Assembly (NCBI RefSeq): GCF_019399235.1 | Contig: NZ_JAELVH010000046.1 | Location: 1-38,607 of the forward strand | Direction of reading: 5' to 3' | Length of the DNA: 38,607 nt | From: Streptomyces poriferorum | GTDB lineage: Bacteria; Actinomycetota; Actinomycetes; Streptomycetales; Streptomycetaceae | Part shown: positions 8,766-17,216 of the stretch, piece by piece | Layout of the letters: each line of letters starts with the position of its first letter | How positions within the stretch are numbered: the first letter of the stretch is position 1 | Position numbers and translations under genes: made by a program | The notes under the pieces: generated by a model | Told to the model about the DNA's origin: nothing | The model's database searches: none | What the model saw: only the letters and a program-made list of their open reading frames with translations

Positions 8766-9557
8766 TCAGCCGGTCGGCAGTGTGCCGATGACGACGGTGG
8801 CGTACCACTCGTCGGAGCTGACCACACGCGGGACGAGCCCGCTGCCGGCGAGGACTTCCTCGGCCCGTGCCGCCTGGCGTTCGCTCGTCTCGACGAGCAG
8901 ACTGCCGCCCGGGGCGAGCCACCGCGGTGCCTCGGCGGCCACCCGCCGCATCACGTCGAGGCCGTCGCCGCCTCCGTCGAGGGCGACGAGGGGTTCGTGG
9001 ACGCGCGCCTCGACGGGCAGCAGGGCGACATCGCCCGTCGGTACGTACGGCACGTTGGCGAGAAGCACGTCGACGCGCCCGTGCAGGGAGCCGGGCAGGG
9101 GGGCGAAGAGGTCGCCCTCGTAGACCCGGCCCAGCTCGCCGACGTTGCGCCGGGCACAGCGGACGGCGGCGGGTTCGACGTCGGCGGCGTGCAGCTCGAC
9201 CCTCTCCAGCGCGGCGGCGAGCGCGGCGCCGAGCGCACCCGAACCGCAGCAGAGGTCGACCACGACGGCCGGGTTCGGGGCCAGTTCGGCGGCCTGGCGG
9301 ATCAGGAACTCGGTGCGGCGGCGGGGGACGAAGACACCGGGGTCCACGGCGATGCGCAGACCGCTGAACTCGGCCCAGCCGAGGACGTGTTCGAGAGGGT
9401 GCCCGGCGACGCGCCGTTCCACCATGGCCGTGAGTTCGGCGGGACCGGCCGCGGTGGCGGCGATCAGGTCCGCCTCGTCCTCGGCGAAGACGCAGCCGGC
9501 GGAGCGGAGGGTGGTGACGAGGGAGGAGAGGGCGAGCGGTGACAACGGGAGCGGCAT
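8766..9557 (-). CDS. PrmC/HemK-related N5-glutamine methyltransferase, substrate unknown
   Basis: A 263-residue SAM-dependent methyltransferase. An N-terminal helical domain (about 1-75, with HPLEHVLGWAEFSGLRIAV as in PrmC) precedes FVPRRRTEFLI, where PrmC has VPRPETE, and the SAM motif VVDLCCGSGALG near residue 98. The catalytic motif reads NVPYVP near residue 165 instead of the usual NPPY. Classical PrmC methylates the GGQ glutamine of release factors; this branch, which I recall as PrmC-related proteins of unknown substrate, is present in actinobacteria beside a normal PrmC. The start ATG at 9557 follows a weak purine stretch. It stands alone and faces the split-barrel gene across a shared terminator. 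Confidence 0.85.
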   Translation of the reverse strand: MPLPLSPLALSSLVTTLRSAGCVFAEDEADLIAATAAGPAELTAMVERRVAGHPLEHVLGWAEFSGLRIAVDPGVFVPRRRTEFLIRQAAELAPNPAVVVDLCCGSGALGAALAAALERVELHAADVEPAAVRCARRNVGELGRVYEGDLFAPLPGSLHGRVDVLLANVPYVPTGDVALLPVEARVHEPLVALDGGGDGLDVMRRVAAEAPRWLAPGGSLLVETSERQAARAEEVLAGSGLVPRVVSSDEWYATVVIGTLPTG

Positions 9558-9748
9558 GGAGCGGAGAGCCTTTCGGGAAAACGCCGATGGGTGCTCCGCG
9601 GCCGGTTACGTCCGGTCGACCACGCGATCGTGTGAGGCGAGCACCCAGCCTGATACAGCGGTAATGGGTCCCACCTCCTTCGCTACGTCCCCGTGCGGGG
9701 ATGCGAAACACTACCTCAGCGCGGCCCCGCCCGCGTGCTCCGGCCACG

Positions 9749-9754
9749 GATAAT
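9749..9754 (+). promoter_or_regulatory. -10-like GATAAT for a leaderless tetR transcript
   Basis: GATAAT ends seven bases before the ATG at 9762. The upstream in-frame ATG at 9753 overlaps this box, which argues for 9762 as the start. No -35 match was seen. Confidence 0.4.
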
Positions 9755-9761
9755 GGCAGTC

Positions 9762-10352
9762 ATGGAGCGCGCTGTGGGACTACGGGAACGCAAGAAGGAA
9801 GCCACCCGGCAGGCCGTGCACGAAGCGGCCTTGCGGCTGACCGTCGAGCACGGCTTCGACCAGCTCACGGTGGAGGCCGTGGCGGATGCCGCCGGGATCT
9901 CCCGCAGAACGTTCTCCAACTACTTCGCCGGCAAGGAGGACGCCCTGCTCCACGGCGAGGAGCAGCAGACCAGGGAGCTCGTCAGGGCCGCCCGCGAACG
10001 TCCCGCCGAGGAGGCTGCCTGGACGGCGCTACGGGCGGCCATGACGCAGTTCGCCGAGCGCGTCGCACCGCCGGAACGCGAATGGGCCGTCCGGACCCGT
10101 CTCGCCATGCGCCACCCGTCCCTCCTGGCCCGACAGCTCGCCAACCACGCGGCCCTGGAACGCGACTTGGCCGAGGCCGTGGCCGCCCGCCCGTCCCTCT
10201 CGCCGGAGCCGGTCCGCCCTCTGGTCCTCGCTGCGGCGTTCCTGTCCTCGCTGCGGATCGCGATGCGCCTGTGGATCGAGGAGGACCTGGCCCGGGAGCC
10301 GATCGAGGTGATCGACGAGATCCTGGACGAGATGGGCCGGGGCTTCGCCTGA
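9762..10352 (+). CDS. TetR/AcrR family transcriptional regulator
   Basis: A 196-residue repressor. The helix-turn-helix is at residues 7-55: GLRERKKEATRQAVHEAAL, then LTVEAVADAAGISRRTFSNYFAGKEDALL, with the RTFSNYF-x-x-K-E-D recognition helix typical of the AcrR-type branch. The C-terminal helical part (residues 60-196) resembles the MftR-type C-terminal domain (WAVRTRLAMRHPSLLARQL) found in many actinobacterial regulators that control a neighbouring exporter or oxidoreductase. No exporter sits next to it: the downstream genes face it across a terminator and the upstream methyltransferase is divergent with 204 bases between. Target genes are therefore unknown; self-control is likely. Start chosen from the -10 spacing; 9753 is the alternative. 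Confidence 0.85.
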   Translation: MERAVGLRERKKEATRQAVHEAALRLTVEHGFDQLTVEAVADAAGISRRTFSNYFAGKEDALLHGEEQQTRELVRAARERPAEEAAWTALRAAMTQFAERVAPPEREWAVRTRLAMRHPSLLARQLANHAALERDLAEAVAARPSLSPEPVRPLVLAAAFLSSLRIAMRLWIEEDLAREPIEVIDEILDEMGRGFA

Positions 10353-10353
10353 G

Positions 10354-10406
10354 GCCCGCGGACGGGCATGCCCGGCGTGGGTACGGGCACATGCCCGCCC
10401 GCGGGC
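10354..10406. terminator. 17-bp stem hairpin between convergent tetR and usp
   Basis: GCCCGCGGACGGGCATG (10354-10370) pairs with CATGCCCGCCCGCGGGC (10390-10406) with one mismatch and a 19-base loop. It begins just past the tetR stop and ends one base before the usp stop on the other strand. Confidence 0.75.
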
Positions 10407-10407
10407 G

Positions 10408-10830
10408 TCAGGCCTCCGTCTCCGTCGGCACACAGAGCACCGGCACGGTCGACAGGTGGAGGAGCTTGTGCGGGGTGGAGCCGAGCAGCGCCCCGCGGAT
10501 CGGGCTCTCGCCCCAGCTGCCCACCACGATGACCCGGGCCTCGTGACGTGCGGCGGCCTCGATCAGGGCCTGCGCCGGACTCCGGTCGATCACCTCGACG
10601 GTGGCCGGCACACCTGCCTCGTCGGCGGCCGCGAGCGCGCGTTCCAGGCCCGAACGGCCTGCCTGCCGGACGGCTTCGTAGTGAGCCCGGTACTCCTCGC
10701 CGGCCGGGCCGGGCGGCGCCGCCCCGTAGACCAGGACGAGCGGCTCACCGTAGGCGGACGCCACCTCGATCGCGATGCGCAGAGCGCGTGCCGCACCGGG
10801 AGACTCGTCGTAGCCGAGGACCACGGACAT
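10408..10830 (-). CDS. Universal stress protein (ATP-binding UspA type)
   Basis: A 140-residue single-domain Usp. It starts SVVLGYDESPGAARAL, with the usual Asp for adenine binding, and carries the ATP loop G-x2-G-x9-G-S in VVGSWGESPIRGALLGS near residue 115, so it belongs to the nucleotide-binding class. Such proteins respond to starvation or redox stress, but some are dedicated partners of a transporter encoded next to them. Here the ATG (10830) lies one base from the permease stop, with the Shine-Dalgarno AGGAG inside the permease 3' end, giving tight translational coupling. That makes a role in controlling the permease plausible (inference). A strong hairpin follows the stop. Confidence 0.9.
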   Translation of the reverse strand: MSVVLGYDESPGAARALRIAIEVASAYGEPLVLVYGAAPPGPAGEEYRAHYEAVRQAGRSGLERALAAADEAGVPATVEVIDRSPAQALIEAAARHEARVIVVGSWGESPIRGALLGSTPHKLLHLSTVPVLCVPTETEA

Positions 10831-10831
10831 G

Positions 10832-12325
10832 TCAGGACTCCTTGCCGTCCACGAGGCGGGGGTCGACCACACCGCGGTGCTCGGCCCAGAAGAGGGGCGA
10901 TCGGAAGCGCCACACCACCATGAGCACCACACCGATCAGGCTGATGCAGATACCGATGACGAGGGGCGGGCCGAGACCGAACCACGAGGTGCCGCTGTAG
11001 GAGTTCGCGGGGTCCGACATGTCGATGACGGACCGCACGAGCAGCCAGGTCAGCAGGCCGGCCCCGACCACCGGGCCGAGGCCGATGAGCAGGAAGCTCC
11101 GTACGCTCGCGGTCAGATGGTGGCGGTAGTACACCGCGCAGGCCACTCCGGTCAGGGCGTAGTAGAAGGCGATCAGCAGGGACAGCGCCGTCAGTGAGTC
11201 GAACAGGGCGTTCTCGCTGATCTGGTTGACGACGAGATACCAGGCGATGGCGATGGCGGCCACCCACCAGGTGCTCACGTCAGGTGTCCGGAACCGCGGG
11301 TTGATACGGGCGAAGTGCGCCGGCAGCGCGTGTCTGCGGGCCATCGACAGCGCGGTGCGGGAGGCGGGAATGATGGTGGTCTGGGTCGAGGCGAGCGCGG
11401 ACGTCGCGACCGCGAGCAGCACGATCCAGTCCCAGCCGCCCATGACCTCGCGGGCGAGCAGGGCGAAGATGAACTCCTCCTCGTCCGCGTTCTCGGCCAG
11501 GTACGCCGTTCCGGCGAACGCGACGACCGCGAAGCCGACGGACAGGTACGTCACCAGCAGGATGACGGTCGACCACACACCCGCCTTGCCGGGGGCGGTC
11601 GCGGAGTCCTCGACCTCCTCGGTGAGGTTGACTGCGGACTCCCAGCCCCAGTAGATGAACACGCCCAGCAGCAGGCCGCTGGTGAGAGCCGCACCGCCCG
11701 CCCCGAACGGGTTGAGCCACTGGGCCGAGGGATGGATGGAGTCGAACGATGTCGTGCCCGCGTAGACGCGGTACAGCGCGACGATCACGAAGACGATGAG
11801 GAAGGCCACCTGCGCCAGGATCAGCACGTTCTGCACCTTGGCCGACAGCTCGGTACCGATGACGCACAGACCCGTCATCACCAGGATGAGGATCACGGTG
11901 AGCAGCTGGCGCACGAAGGTGTTGTCGGCCCAGCTGTCGAGTCCGACGGCCAGCAGGCCGAAGCTGACGGCGACGTCCGCGAGGGACCCCACGACGAGCA
12001 CGCCGGTCATCGTGATGGCCCATCCCCCCAGCCACCCGGTCCACGGCCCCATCGCGCGGGTCACCCAGGAGAACGTCGTCCCGCAGTCCTGATCGACCTT
12101 GTTCAGGTAGTAGAACGCCGAGGCGATGAAGAGCATCGGCACGAAGGAGGCGAAGAGCACTCCGGGTGCGTAGATGCCGACGAGCGCGACGATCGGCCCG
12201 ATGACGGCCGCCACGGAGTAGGCCGGGGAGGTGGCGTTCAGCCCGATGACGAGCGCGTCGACGAAACCGATCGCGTTGGCCTTCAGAGTCGCCGGCGGTG
12301 CTGGCTCGGCCAGTTCCTTTGCCAT
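10832..12325 (-). CDS. APC superfamily amino acid permease
   Basis: A 497-residue integral membrane protein with about 12 hydrophobic segments. The N-terminal block IGLNATSPAYSVAAVIGPIV corresponds to the first APC helix with its unwound substrate site, and the FYYLNK ... CGTTFSWVTRAMGPWTGWLGGW block is typical of actinobacterial APC permeases. The C-terminal end RLVDGKES is cytoplasmic. Likely substrate is an amino acid or amine; sequence does not fix it. The ATG at 12325 has a GAGGGA ribosome site about 7 bases upstream. It is followed without a gap by the stress protein and preceded at 130 bases by a saccharopine-dehydrogenase-like enzyme in the same direction, which suggests import and catabolism of a lysine-like compound or polyamine (inference). 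Confidence 0.9.
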   Translation of the reverse strand: MAKELAEPAPPATLKANAIGFVDALVIGLNATSPAYSVAAVIGPIVALVGIYAPGVLFASFVPMLFIASAFYYLNKVDQDCGTTFSWVTRAMGPWTGWLGGWAITMTGVLVVGSLADVAVSFGLLAVGLDSWADNTFVRQLLTVILILVMTGLCVIGTELSAKVQNVLILAQVAFLIVFVIVALYRVYAGTTSFDSIHPSAQWLNPFGAGGAALTSGLLLGVFIYWGWESAVNLTEEVEDSATAPGKAGVWSTVILLVTYLSVGFAVVAFAGTAYLAENADEEEFIFALLAREVMGGWDWIVLLAVATSALASTQTTIIPASRTALSMARRHALPAHFARINPRFRTPDVSTWWVAAIAIAWYLVVNQISENALFDSLTALSLLIAFYYALTGVACAVYYRHHLTASVRSFLLIGLGPVVGAGLLTWLLVRSVIDMSDPANSYSGTSWFGLGPPLVIGICISLIGVVLMVVWRFRSPLFWAEHRGVVDPRLVDGKES

Positions 12326-12399
12326 GTTCCCTCGCTACGTCACGGGCCCGCGGAGGAAGCAGAATGGGCCTTTTTCATGCTATTGAGACGATTCGGGTC

Positions 12400-12436
12400 C
12401 GTACATCCGCCACGCACGCGGGCAGGCGGATGTACG
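12400..12436 (-). terminator. 12-bp inverted repeat between saccharopine-dehydrogenase-like gene and permease
   Basis: CGTACATCCGCC (12400-12411), a 13-base spacer, GGCGGATGTACG (12425-12436). It starts 19 bases past the dehydrogenase stop. It could end that transcript, or reduce read-through to the permease; an operator role is possible. Confidence 0.5.
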
Positions 12437-12454
12437 CACCACCGGTCGCACCGG

Positions 12455-13675
12455 TCACTGCTCGCGCATGCCCCACGGTGAGCCGTACTCGGTCAGCAGA
12501 TCGAGGAACGGCCGCGGCGGCAGCGCCTCGGGCCCCAGCACTCCGCTGCCGCCCCACACGCCGCCCGCGAGGAGTTCCAGGGCGGCCACGGGATTGATCG
12601 CGGTCTGCCAGACGACGGCCTGGGAGCCGTACTCCCGCATCGACCACTGGTTGTCGACGACGTGGTAGAGGTACACCTCCCGCGGCCGGCCGTCCTTGAC
12701 GCCCTTCACCCAGGTTCCCGCGCACGTCTTGCCGTGCATCCGCTCGCCGAGTCCGGCGGGGTCGGGCAGGCAGGCGGCGACCACGTCACGGGGCGAGACG
12801 GCGGCCTGCCCCAGGTCGCTCCGTACGGACACCGGTTCGGTCCGGTCGAGTCCGAGCAGGTGGAGGGTCCGGAGCACCCCGATGAACTCGTCACCGAGCC
12901 CGTACTTGAAAGTGACCTTCCGGGCCTTCAGCCACCGCGGGACCAGGAGCACTTCCTCGTGCTCCACGTTGACGCACTCCACGGGGCCGATCCCGTCGGG
13001 GAAGTCGAAGACCTCCGGCTCGCTGAAGGGGGCCGTGGTGTACCAGCCCCGCTCCTGCTCGTACACGACCGGCGGGTTCAGGCACTCCTCGATGGTCGTC
13101 CAGATGCTGAAGGACGGCGCGAAGTCATAGCCGTCCACCGTCAGGTTCGCTCCGTCACGGATCCCGATCTCCTCGATCTCGTCGAAGAGCTCGTCGGAGG
13201 CGTACCGGGCGAACACGTCGGACAGGCCGGGCTCCACACCCATGCCCACGAGCGCGAGACGCCCTGCGGCCTCCCAGTCCGCGGCCTGTTCGAACTGCGC
13301 GTCCCCGAGCTTGACCCCGCACTCCTCGTACGGACGGGACGGGTGCGGCCGGGACAGGGACATGGCCATGTCGAGGTAGTGGGCGCCGTGGGCGAGGGCC
13401 GACTCGAACAGTGGCAGCACGAAGCGGGGGTCCGTGGCGTTGAGCAGGACGTCGCAGCGGTGCCGGCCGAGCGTCTCCAGCACCGCTGGCCGGTCCGAGG
13501 CATCCAGCCTGACGGCACTGAACCGGTCACCCCGCTCCCCCAGGGCCGCGACGGCGCTCTCCGCCCGTCCGAGGTCGTAGTCGGCGACCGTCATGTGCTC
13601 GAAGAACGGCCGGCGGGCCGCGATCCGCGTGATCGCCGTGCCCACACCTCCCGCTCCGACCAGGAGGACACGCAT
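12455..13675 (-). CDS. Saccharopine dehydrogenase family NAD(P)-binding protein
   Basis: A 406-residue enzyme with an N-terminal Rossmann domain (VLLVGAGGVGTAITRIAARR, G-x-G-x-x-G at residues 7-12) and DVLLNATDPRFVLPLFESAL near residue 80, matching the saccharopine dehydrogenase NADP-binding fold; the C-terminal part (VGMGVEPGLSDVFARY near residue 140 onwards, and KTCAGTWVKGVKDGRPREVYLYHV) matches the large C-terminal domain. Relatives are saccharopine reductase and carboxynorspermidine/carboxyspermidine synthase, so the substrate may be a lysine or polyamine imine adduct; which one cannot be decided here. The ATG at 13675 has AAGGAG about 9 bases upstream. A GC-rich palindrome lies just before the ribosome site, and a TAGCGT -10-like box lies at 13745-13750. 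Likely first gene of a set with the permease and Usp. Confidence 0.88.
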   Translation of the reverse strand: MRVLLVGAGGVGTAITRIAARRPFFEHMTVADYDLGRAESAVAALGERGDRFSAVRLDASDRPAVLETLGRHRCDVLLNATDPRFVLPLFESALAHGAHYLDMAMSLSRPHPSRPYEECGVKLGDAQFEQAADWEAAGRLALVGMGVEPGLSDVFARYASDELFDEIEEIGIRDGANLTVDGYDFAPSFSIWTTIEECLNPPVVYEQERGWYTTAPFSEPEVFDFPDGIGPVECVNVEHEEVLLVPRWLKARKVTFKYGLGDEFIGVLRTLHLLGLDRTEPVSVRSDLGQAAVSPRDVVAACLPDPAGLGERMHGKTCAGTWVKGVKDGRPREVYLYHVVDNQWSMREYGSQAVVWQTAINPVAALELLAGGVWGGSGVLGPEALPPRPFLDLLTEYGSPWGMREQ

Positions 13676-13695
13676 GGGGACACCACTCCTTCTCC

Positions 13696-13713
13696 GTGAC
13701 GCCGGGGCGTCAC
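13696..13713. promoter_or_regulatory. Palindrome GTGACGCC-GG-GGCGTCAC in the leader of the saccharopine-dehydrogenase-like gene
   Basis: Perfect 8-bp arms with a 2-base centre, between a -10-like TAGCGT (13745-13750, minus strand) and the AAGGAG of the gene. It could be an operator or a leader hairpin next to the ribosome site. The regulator is unknown. Confidence 0.45.
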
Positions 13714-13818
13714 CGGCACAGCCTTCCGATCCGGTGGAGGGCGGACGCTAACAGCCGCAGGGCCCCGGGGCGCGCGACCGGCCGGGAGGTGTCCGGAACA
13801 CCGCACCGCTGGAGCCGC

Positions 13819-15042
13819 TCAGCGCGGCTGCTCCCCGATCAGCGGGCAGTGGGTCCGCGTGTAGATGGTGGGCATGCAGCGGTTGCAGTGGATGCACTGC
13901 GAGCGGGTGGCGGCGTCGCGCCCGATGCGGTGCAACAGGTCGGGCTCACGCAGCAGGGCGCGGGCCATCGCGACGAACTCGAACCCCTCCGCCATGGCGC
14001 GGTCCATGCCCTCCCGGTCGGTGACCCCGCCGAGCAGGATGAGCGGCAGACCGAGCGCGGCACGGAACCGCTGCGCGGATTCGAGCAGGTACAGGGGGCG
14101 GTAGGGATACGTACGGAACACCCCGCGCCCCACCGCCCGGATCGCGAGTCGCTGCGGAAGCGGGAAGTTGGCCGCGAACTCGGCGACGGGGGCGCCGCCC
14201 CGGAACAGGTACATCGGGTTCAACAGGGAGCTGCCCGCCGTCAGTTCGAGGGCGTCGACACTGCCGTCCTCCTCCAGCCAGCCGGCGACCTGGAGACTGT
14301 CGTCCACGGTGAGTCCGCCGGGCGCCCCGTCCTTCATGTTCAGCTTGGCGGTGATGGCCAGCCGGTCGCCGATTGCGTCACGCACCGCCCGGGTGACTCC
14401 CAGCGCGACGGAGGCGCGGGCGCGCAGGGAGCCGCCGAAGGCGTCGGTGCGGCGGTTCAGCCGGGGGCTGAGAAAGGCGCTGGCCAGGTAGTTGTGGCCG
14501 AGATGGATCTCCACGGCGTCGAATCCGGCCTCGGCCGCGAGGAGGGCCGCCTCCGCGTGCGCCTTGATGACGCGGTCGATGTCCTCGGCGGTGGCCGCCT
14601 TGTTACGGCGCATGCTCAGCGCGTTGAACCCCGCCATCGGGGCGAGGGAGGGCAGCCCGTTGGACCGCCCGTCGGCCACCGGCCCGGCGTGGCCCAGCTG
14701 GGCGGAGACGGCCGCGCCGGTACCGTGCACCGCCTCGGTCAGCCGGCGCAGCCCCGGCAGCGCCTCGGGCCGCATCCACAGCTGGCGGCGCTCGGTGCGG
14801 CCTTCCGGCGCGACGGCGCAGTAGGCCACGGTGGTCATGGCGACGCCGCCCTCCGCGGGGCGCAGGTGGTAGTCGATGAGCTCCCGGGTGACCAGCGCGT
14901 CGGGCGTGGCGCCCTCGAAGGTGGCGGCCTTGATGACCCGGTTACGCAACCGGAGCGGCCCGAGCCGGGCGGGCGCCAGCACGTCCGGGACGCCGCGGGG
15001 CGCCTGTCCTGTCGGCTCGCCCGTTCCGGTTCCATCCGTCAT
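13819..15042 (-). CDS. NADH:flavin oxidoreductase / Old Yellow Enzyme-like, with Fe-S cysteine cluster
   Basis: A 407-residue FMN enzyme with a TIM-barrel OYE domain. FMN-site block RLRNRVIKAATFEGATPDALVT near residue 35, the substrate-site HLGHNYLASAFLSPRLNRRTDAFGGS block near residue 180 (H-x2-H-N) and the phosphate-binding LILLGGVTDREGMDRAMAEG near residue 345 are clear. The C-terminus carries C-I-H-C-N-R-C and a further Cys ten residues on, the cluster of the 2,4-dienoyl-CoA reductase / trimethylamine dehydrogenase branch that binds 4Fe-4S. The protein ends soon after, without the FAD and NAD domains of that branch, so electrons must come from a partner or directly from NAD(P)H. Substrate unknown. 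Start: ATG 15042 (MTDGTG); ATG 15054 is the alternative; neither has a strong ribosome site. Confidence 0.87.
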   Translation of the reverse strand: MTDGTGTGEPTGQAPRGVPDVLAPARLGPLRLRNRVIKAATFEGATPDALVTRELIDYHLRPAEGGVAMTTVAYCAVAPEGRTERRQLWMRPEALPGLRRLTEAVHGTGAAVSAQLGHAGPVADGRSNGLPSLAPMAGFNALSMRRNKAATAEDIDRVIKAHAEAALLAAEAGFDAVEIHLGHNYLASAFLSPRLNRRTDAFGGSLRARASVALGVTRAVRDAIGDRLAITAKLNMKDGAPGGLTVDDSLQVAGWLEEDGSVDALELTAGSSLLNPMYLFRGGAPVAEFAANFPLPQRLAIRAVGRGVFRTYPYRPLYLLESAQRFRAALGLPLILLGGVTDREGMDRAMAEGFEFVAMARALLREPDLLHRIGRDAATRSQCIHCNRCMPTIYTRTHCPLIGEQPR

Positions 15043-15063
15043 GGCGCGGAGCATCGCAGGAAT

Positions 15064-15078
15064 CTGACGAATAGTCAG
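15064..15078. promoter_or_regulatory. Palindrome CTGAC-GAATA-GTCAG upstream of the oxidoreductase
   Basis: Perfect 5-bp arms around GAATA. On the minus strand the centre reads TATTC, at a position suited to a -10 box for the oxidoreductase starting at 15042 or 15054. A repressor site over the promoter is a reasonable reading; the regulator is unknown. Confidence 0.4.
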
Positions 15079-15282
15079 CAGTCATGCCGCCGCAGATCAC
15101 CCCTTGCTGTTCGCGCACCGGGAACCGGCGTTCCGGAGCCACTCGCCACCCGACGCCGCCGTCACCGTCGGACAACCCGCCTCCCCTGGCCGCACACCGG
15201 CAGGATCCGGCCACGCAAGCCCGGCCGCACCCACCTTGCCGACCGAAGGGCCGGAAAGAAGGAACAACTATGAATATAAAAC

Positions 15283-15298
15283 TGCTATGTTTTTAGCA
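15283..15298. promoter_or_regulatory. TGCTA-N6-TAGCA palindrome over the marR promoter and start
   Basis: TGCTA (15283-15287), six bases, TAGCA (15294-15298) overlaps a -10-like TATGTT (15286-15291) and touches the ATG at 15298. The local AT-richness (about 15270-15297) stands out against the flanks. Layout fits autoregulation by the MarR protein on a leaderless transcript. Confidence 0.5.
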
Positions 15299-15786
15299 TG
15301 AGCCGTCAAGACATCGCTCCTGGCGCGTCCGCCGCCATCGGGGCAGCCCTCTACAGCCTGGCCACCAGGGCCGCGAGACGCCTGCCCCGTGACATGAGCC
15401 TGACATCCGCCGCCACTCTGGCCACCCTGGACCGGACCGGCCCGCGGCGCATCACCGATCTGGCCGCGGTCGAGGGCGTCACCCAGCCCGCGATGACCGC
15501 CCTGGTCCGGGTGATGGAGGAGTCCGGCCTGGTCGAGCGACGGGGCGACGCGTCCGACAAGCGGGTCACGCTGGTGTGCCTGACCGAGGCCGGTGCCTCC
15601 TATGTCCGTACGCGGCGCCAGGCGGGCGTCCACGCGTTCGAGCCGTTGATCGGCGAGCTCACCGGCGACGAGGTCGAGGCGCTGGTGGCGGCCCTTCCGG
15701 CGCTGAAGCATCTGGCAGAGCTCGAGAACCAGGACCGCGACGGGCCGAAGCAGCGACCGGGCAGCCGGTCGGCGGGGCCGCGGTGA
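15298..15786 (+). CDS. MarR family transcriptional regulator
   Basis: A 162-residue winged-helix regulator. Core from residue 30: LTSAATLATLDRTGPRRITDLAAVEGVTQPAMTALVRVMEESGLVERRGDASDKRVTLVCLTEAG, containing the DNA-recognition helix (TQPAMTALVRVMEESGLV) and the MarR wing with D-x-x-D-K-R. Helices at both ends form the dimer part. MarR proteins usually repress a nearby pump or detoxifying enzyme until a small aromatic ligand binds. The stop overlaps the GTG of an MFS exporter (GTGA at 15783-15786), so that pump is the expected target. The ATG follows a palindrome and -10-like box directly, with no ribosome site. Confidence 0.92.
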   Translation: MSRQDIAPGASAAIGAALYSLATRAARRLPRDMSLTSAATLATLDRTGPRRITDLAAVEGVTQPAMTALVRVMEESGLVERRGDASDKRVTLVCLTEAGASYVRTRRQAGVHAFEPLIGELTGDEVEALVAALPALKHLAELENQDRDGPKQRPGSRSAGPR

Positions 15787-17183
15787 AGGCGTTCCCGGTG
15801 GCTCGTTCCGAGGCGCGGCTGGTCCCCGCCCTCATATTCATCGCTCTGGTCGTGGCGGCGGTCGCCAGCCTCGGCACGCCGCTCATCACCAGCGTGGCGA
15901 CCTCGTTCCACGTCTCCCTGGGCAGCGCGCAGTGGACGCTGACCATCGCGCTGCTCAGCGGCGCCGTCGCCACGCCGGTCCTGGGCCGGCTCGGAGCCGG
16001 CCCGCACCGGCGGGCCACGATCCTCGCCACGCTGGCGGTCGTCGTCGCCGGCAGCGCGCTCACCGTGCTGCCGCTGCCGTTCGCGTGGCTGCTGGCCGGC
16101 CGGGCGGCCCAGGGCGTCGGGCTCGGGCTGACGGCGCTGATGATGGGCGTGGCCCGGGACCACCTCCCCGAGGAGCGCAGCGCGTCCGTGATCGCCCTGA
16201 TCTCGGTGGTCTCGGTCATCGGGGCCGGCGTCGGCTACCCGTTGGCCGCACTGCTCGCCGAGCTCGGCGGGGTGAGAGCCGCCTACGGCCTCGGCCTGGC
16301 CGTCACCGCCGCCGCCCTCCTGACCGCGTGGCGCTGCATGCCCGAAGCCCCCGAAGGCCGCTCCGCCCACGTGGACGTGGCGGGCGCGGTCGTCCTGGCC
16401 GCTGCGCTGCTCCTGGTGCTGTGCCTCGCCGGCGAACGGAATCTGTGGAGCCGGCACCTCCCCGTCGCGGCGTGCCTCGCCGTCGTCGCGGTGGTGCTGC
16501 TCCGCGTCTGGACCGTCATCGAGCTGCGCAGCACGACGCCCCTGATCGATGTGCGGGCGGTGCGGCACCCGGCGGTCGCCGGGGCGAACCTCGCCATGTT
16601 CGTCGGCGGCATCGGCATGTACCTCCTGCTCACCCTCGTCACCAGGTACGCGCAGACGCCGCACGGCGCCGGCTACGGCTTCGGGCTGACGACCTTCGTC
16701 GCCGGGCTGGTCCTCGTCCCGTTCTCGGTGCTGGGGTTCGTCGCCGGCAAGCTCACGCCGCGGGTCCGGACGCGGATCGCCGGCCCCCTGCTCCTGGCCG
16801 GCAGCGCCGTCGTGGTCGGCGGCGGGTTCGTCCTGTTCGCGGCGGCCCGGTCGAACCTGGCCGAACTGTTCGTGGCGATGGGCGTGCTCGGCTTCGGCGT
16901 GGGCGGCTTCTCGGCCGCGATGCCCGGCGTCATCCTGGCCGTCACGCCCAAGAGCGAGACGTCGAGCGCCATGAGCTTCAACTACGTGGTCCGCAGCGTC
17001 GGTTACTCCCTGGGCAGCGCCATCGGCGGCCTGGTCCTCGCCGCGGGCACCGGCCCCGGCCACCTCTTCCCCGACGACAGCGCCTACACCACCGCGGCGC
17101 TGGCCGGCATCGGCGCCATGGCGATCGCGACGCTGACAAGCCTCACTCTCGCCCGCCGGCGCCCGTCCGCGACCAACACGTAA
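15783..17183 (+). CDS. MFS multidrug exporter
   Basis: A 466-residue major facilitator protein with about 12-14 hydrophobic segments. It shows the loop-2/3 region LGRLGAGPHRRATI, a weak form of MFS motif A, and RAAQGVGLGLTALMMGVARDHLPEERSA, the usual fourth-helix arginine region; VIGAGVGYPLAALLAEL matches the helix-5 motif of proton-driven exporters. It should export small toxic molecules using the proton gradient. The GTG start at 15783 is fixed by the 4-base overlap with the MarR gene, and the 34-base gap to the following DUF1330 gene suggests a three-gene operon. The substrate is unknown. Confidence 0.9.
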   Translation: MKAFPVARSEARLVPALIFIALVVAAVASLGTPLITSVATSFHVSLGSAQWTLTIALLSGAVATPVLGRLGAGPHRRATILATLAVVVAGSALTVLPLPFAWLLAGRAAQGVGLGLTALMMGVARDHLPEERSASVIALISVVSVIGAGVGYPLAALLAELGGVRAAYGLGLAVTAAALLTAWRCMPEAPEGRSAHVDVAGAVVLAAALLLVLCLAGERNLWSRHLPVAACLAVVAVVLLRVWTVIELRSTTPLIDVRAVRHPAVAGANLAMFVGGIGMYLLLTLVTRYAQTPHGAGYGFGLTTFVAGLVLVPFSVLGFVAGKLTPRVRTRIAGPLLLAGSAVVVGGGFVLFAAARSNLAELFVAMGVLGFGVGGFSAAMPGVILAVTPKSETSSAMSFNYVVRSVGYSLGSAIGGLVLAAGTGPGHLFPDDSAYTTAALAGIGAMAIATLTSLTLARRRPSATNT

Positions 17184-17216
17184 TTCAGATGCACTCGTCC
17201 CCACACCGGAGGTTTC

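Noticed and set aside
13696..13713. CRP-type site at the GTGACGCCGGGGCGTCAC palindrome
   Set aside because: Spacing does not match GTG-N6-GnCAC, so it is kept only as an unassigned palindrome.
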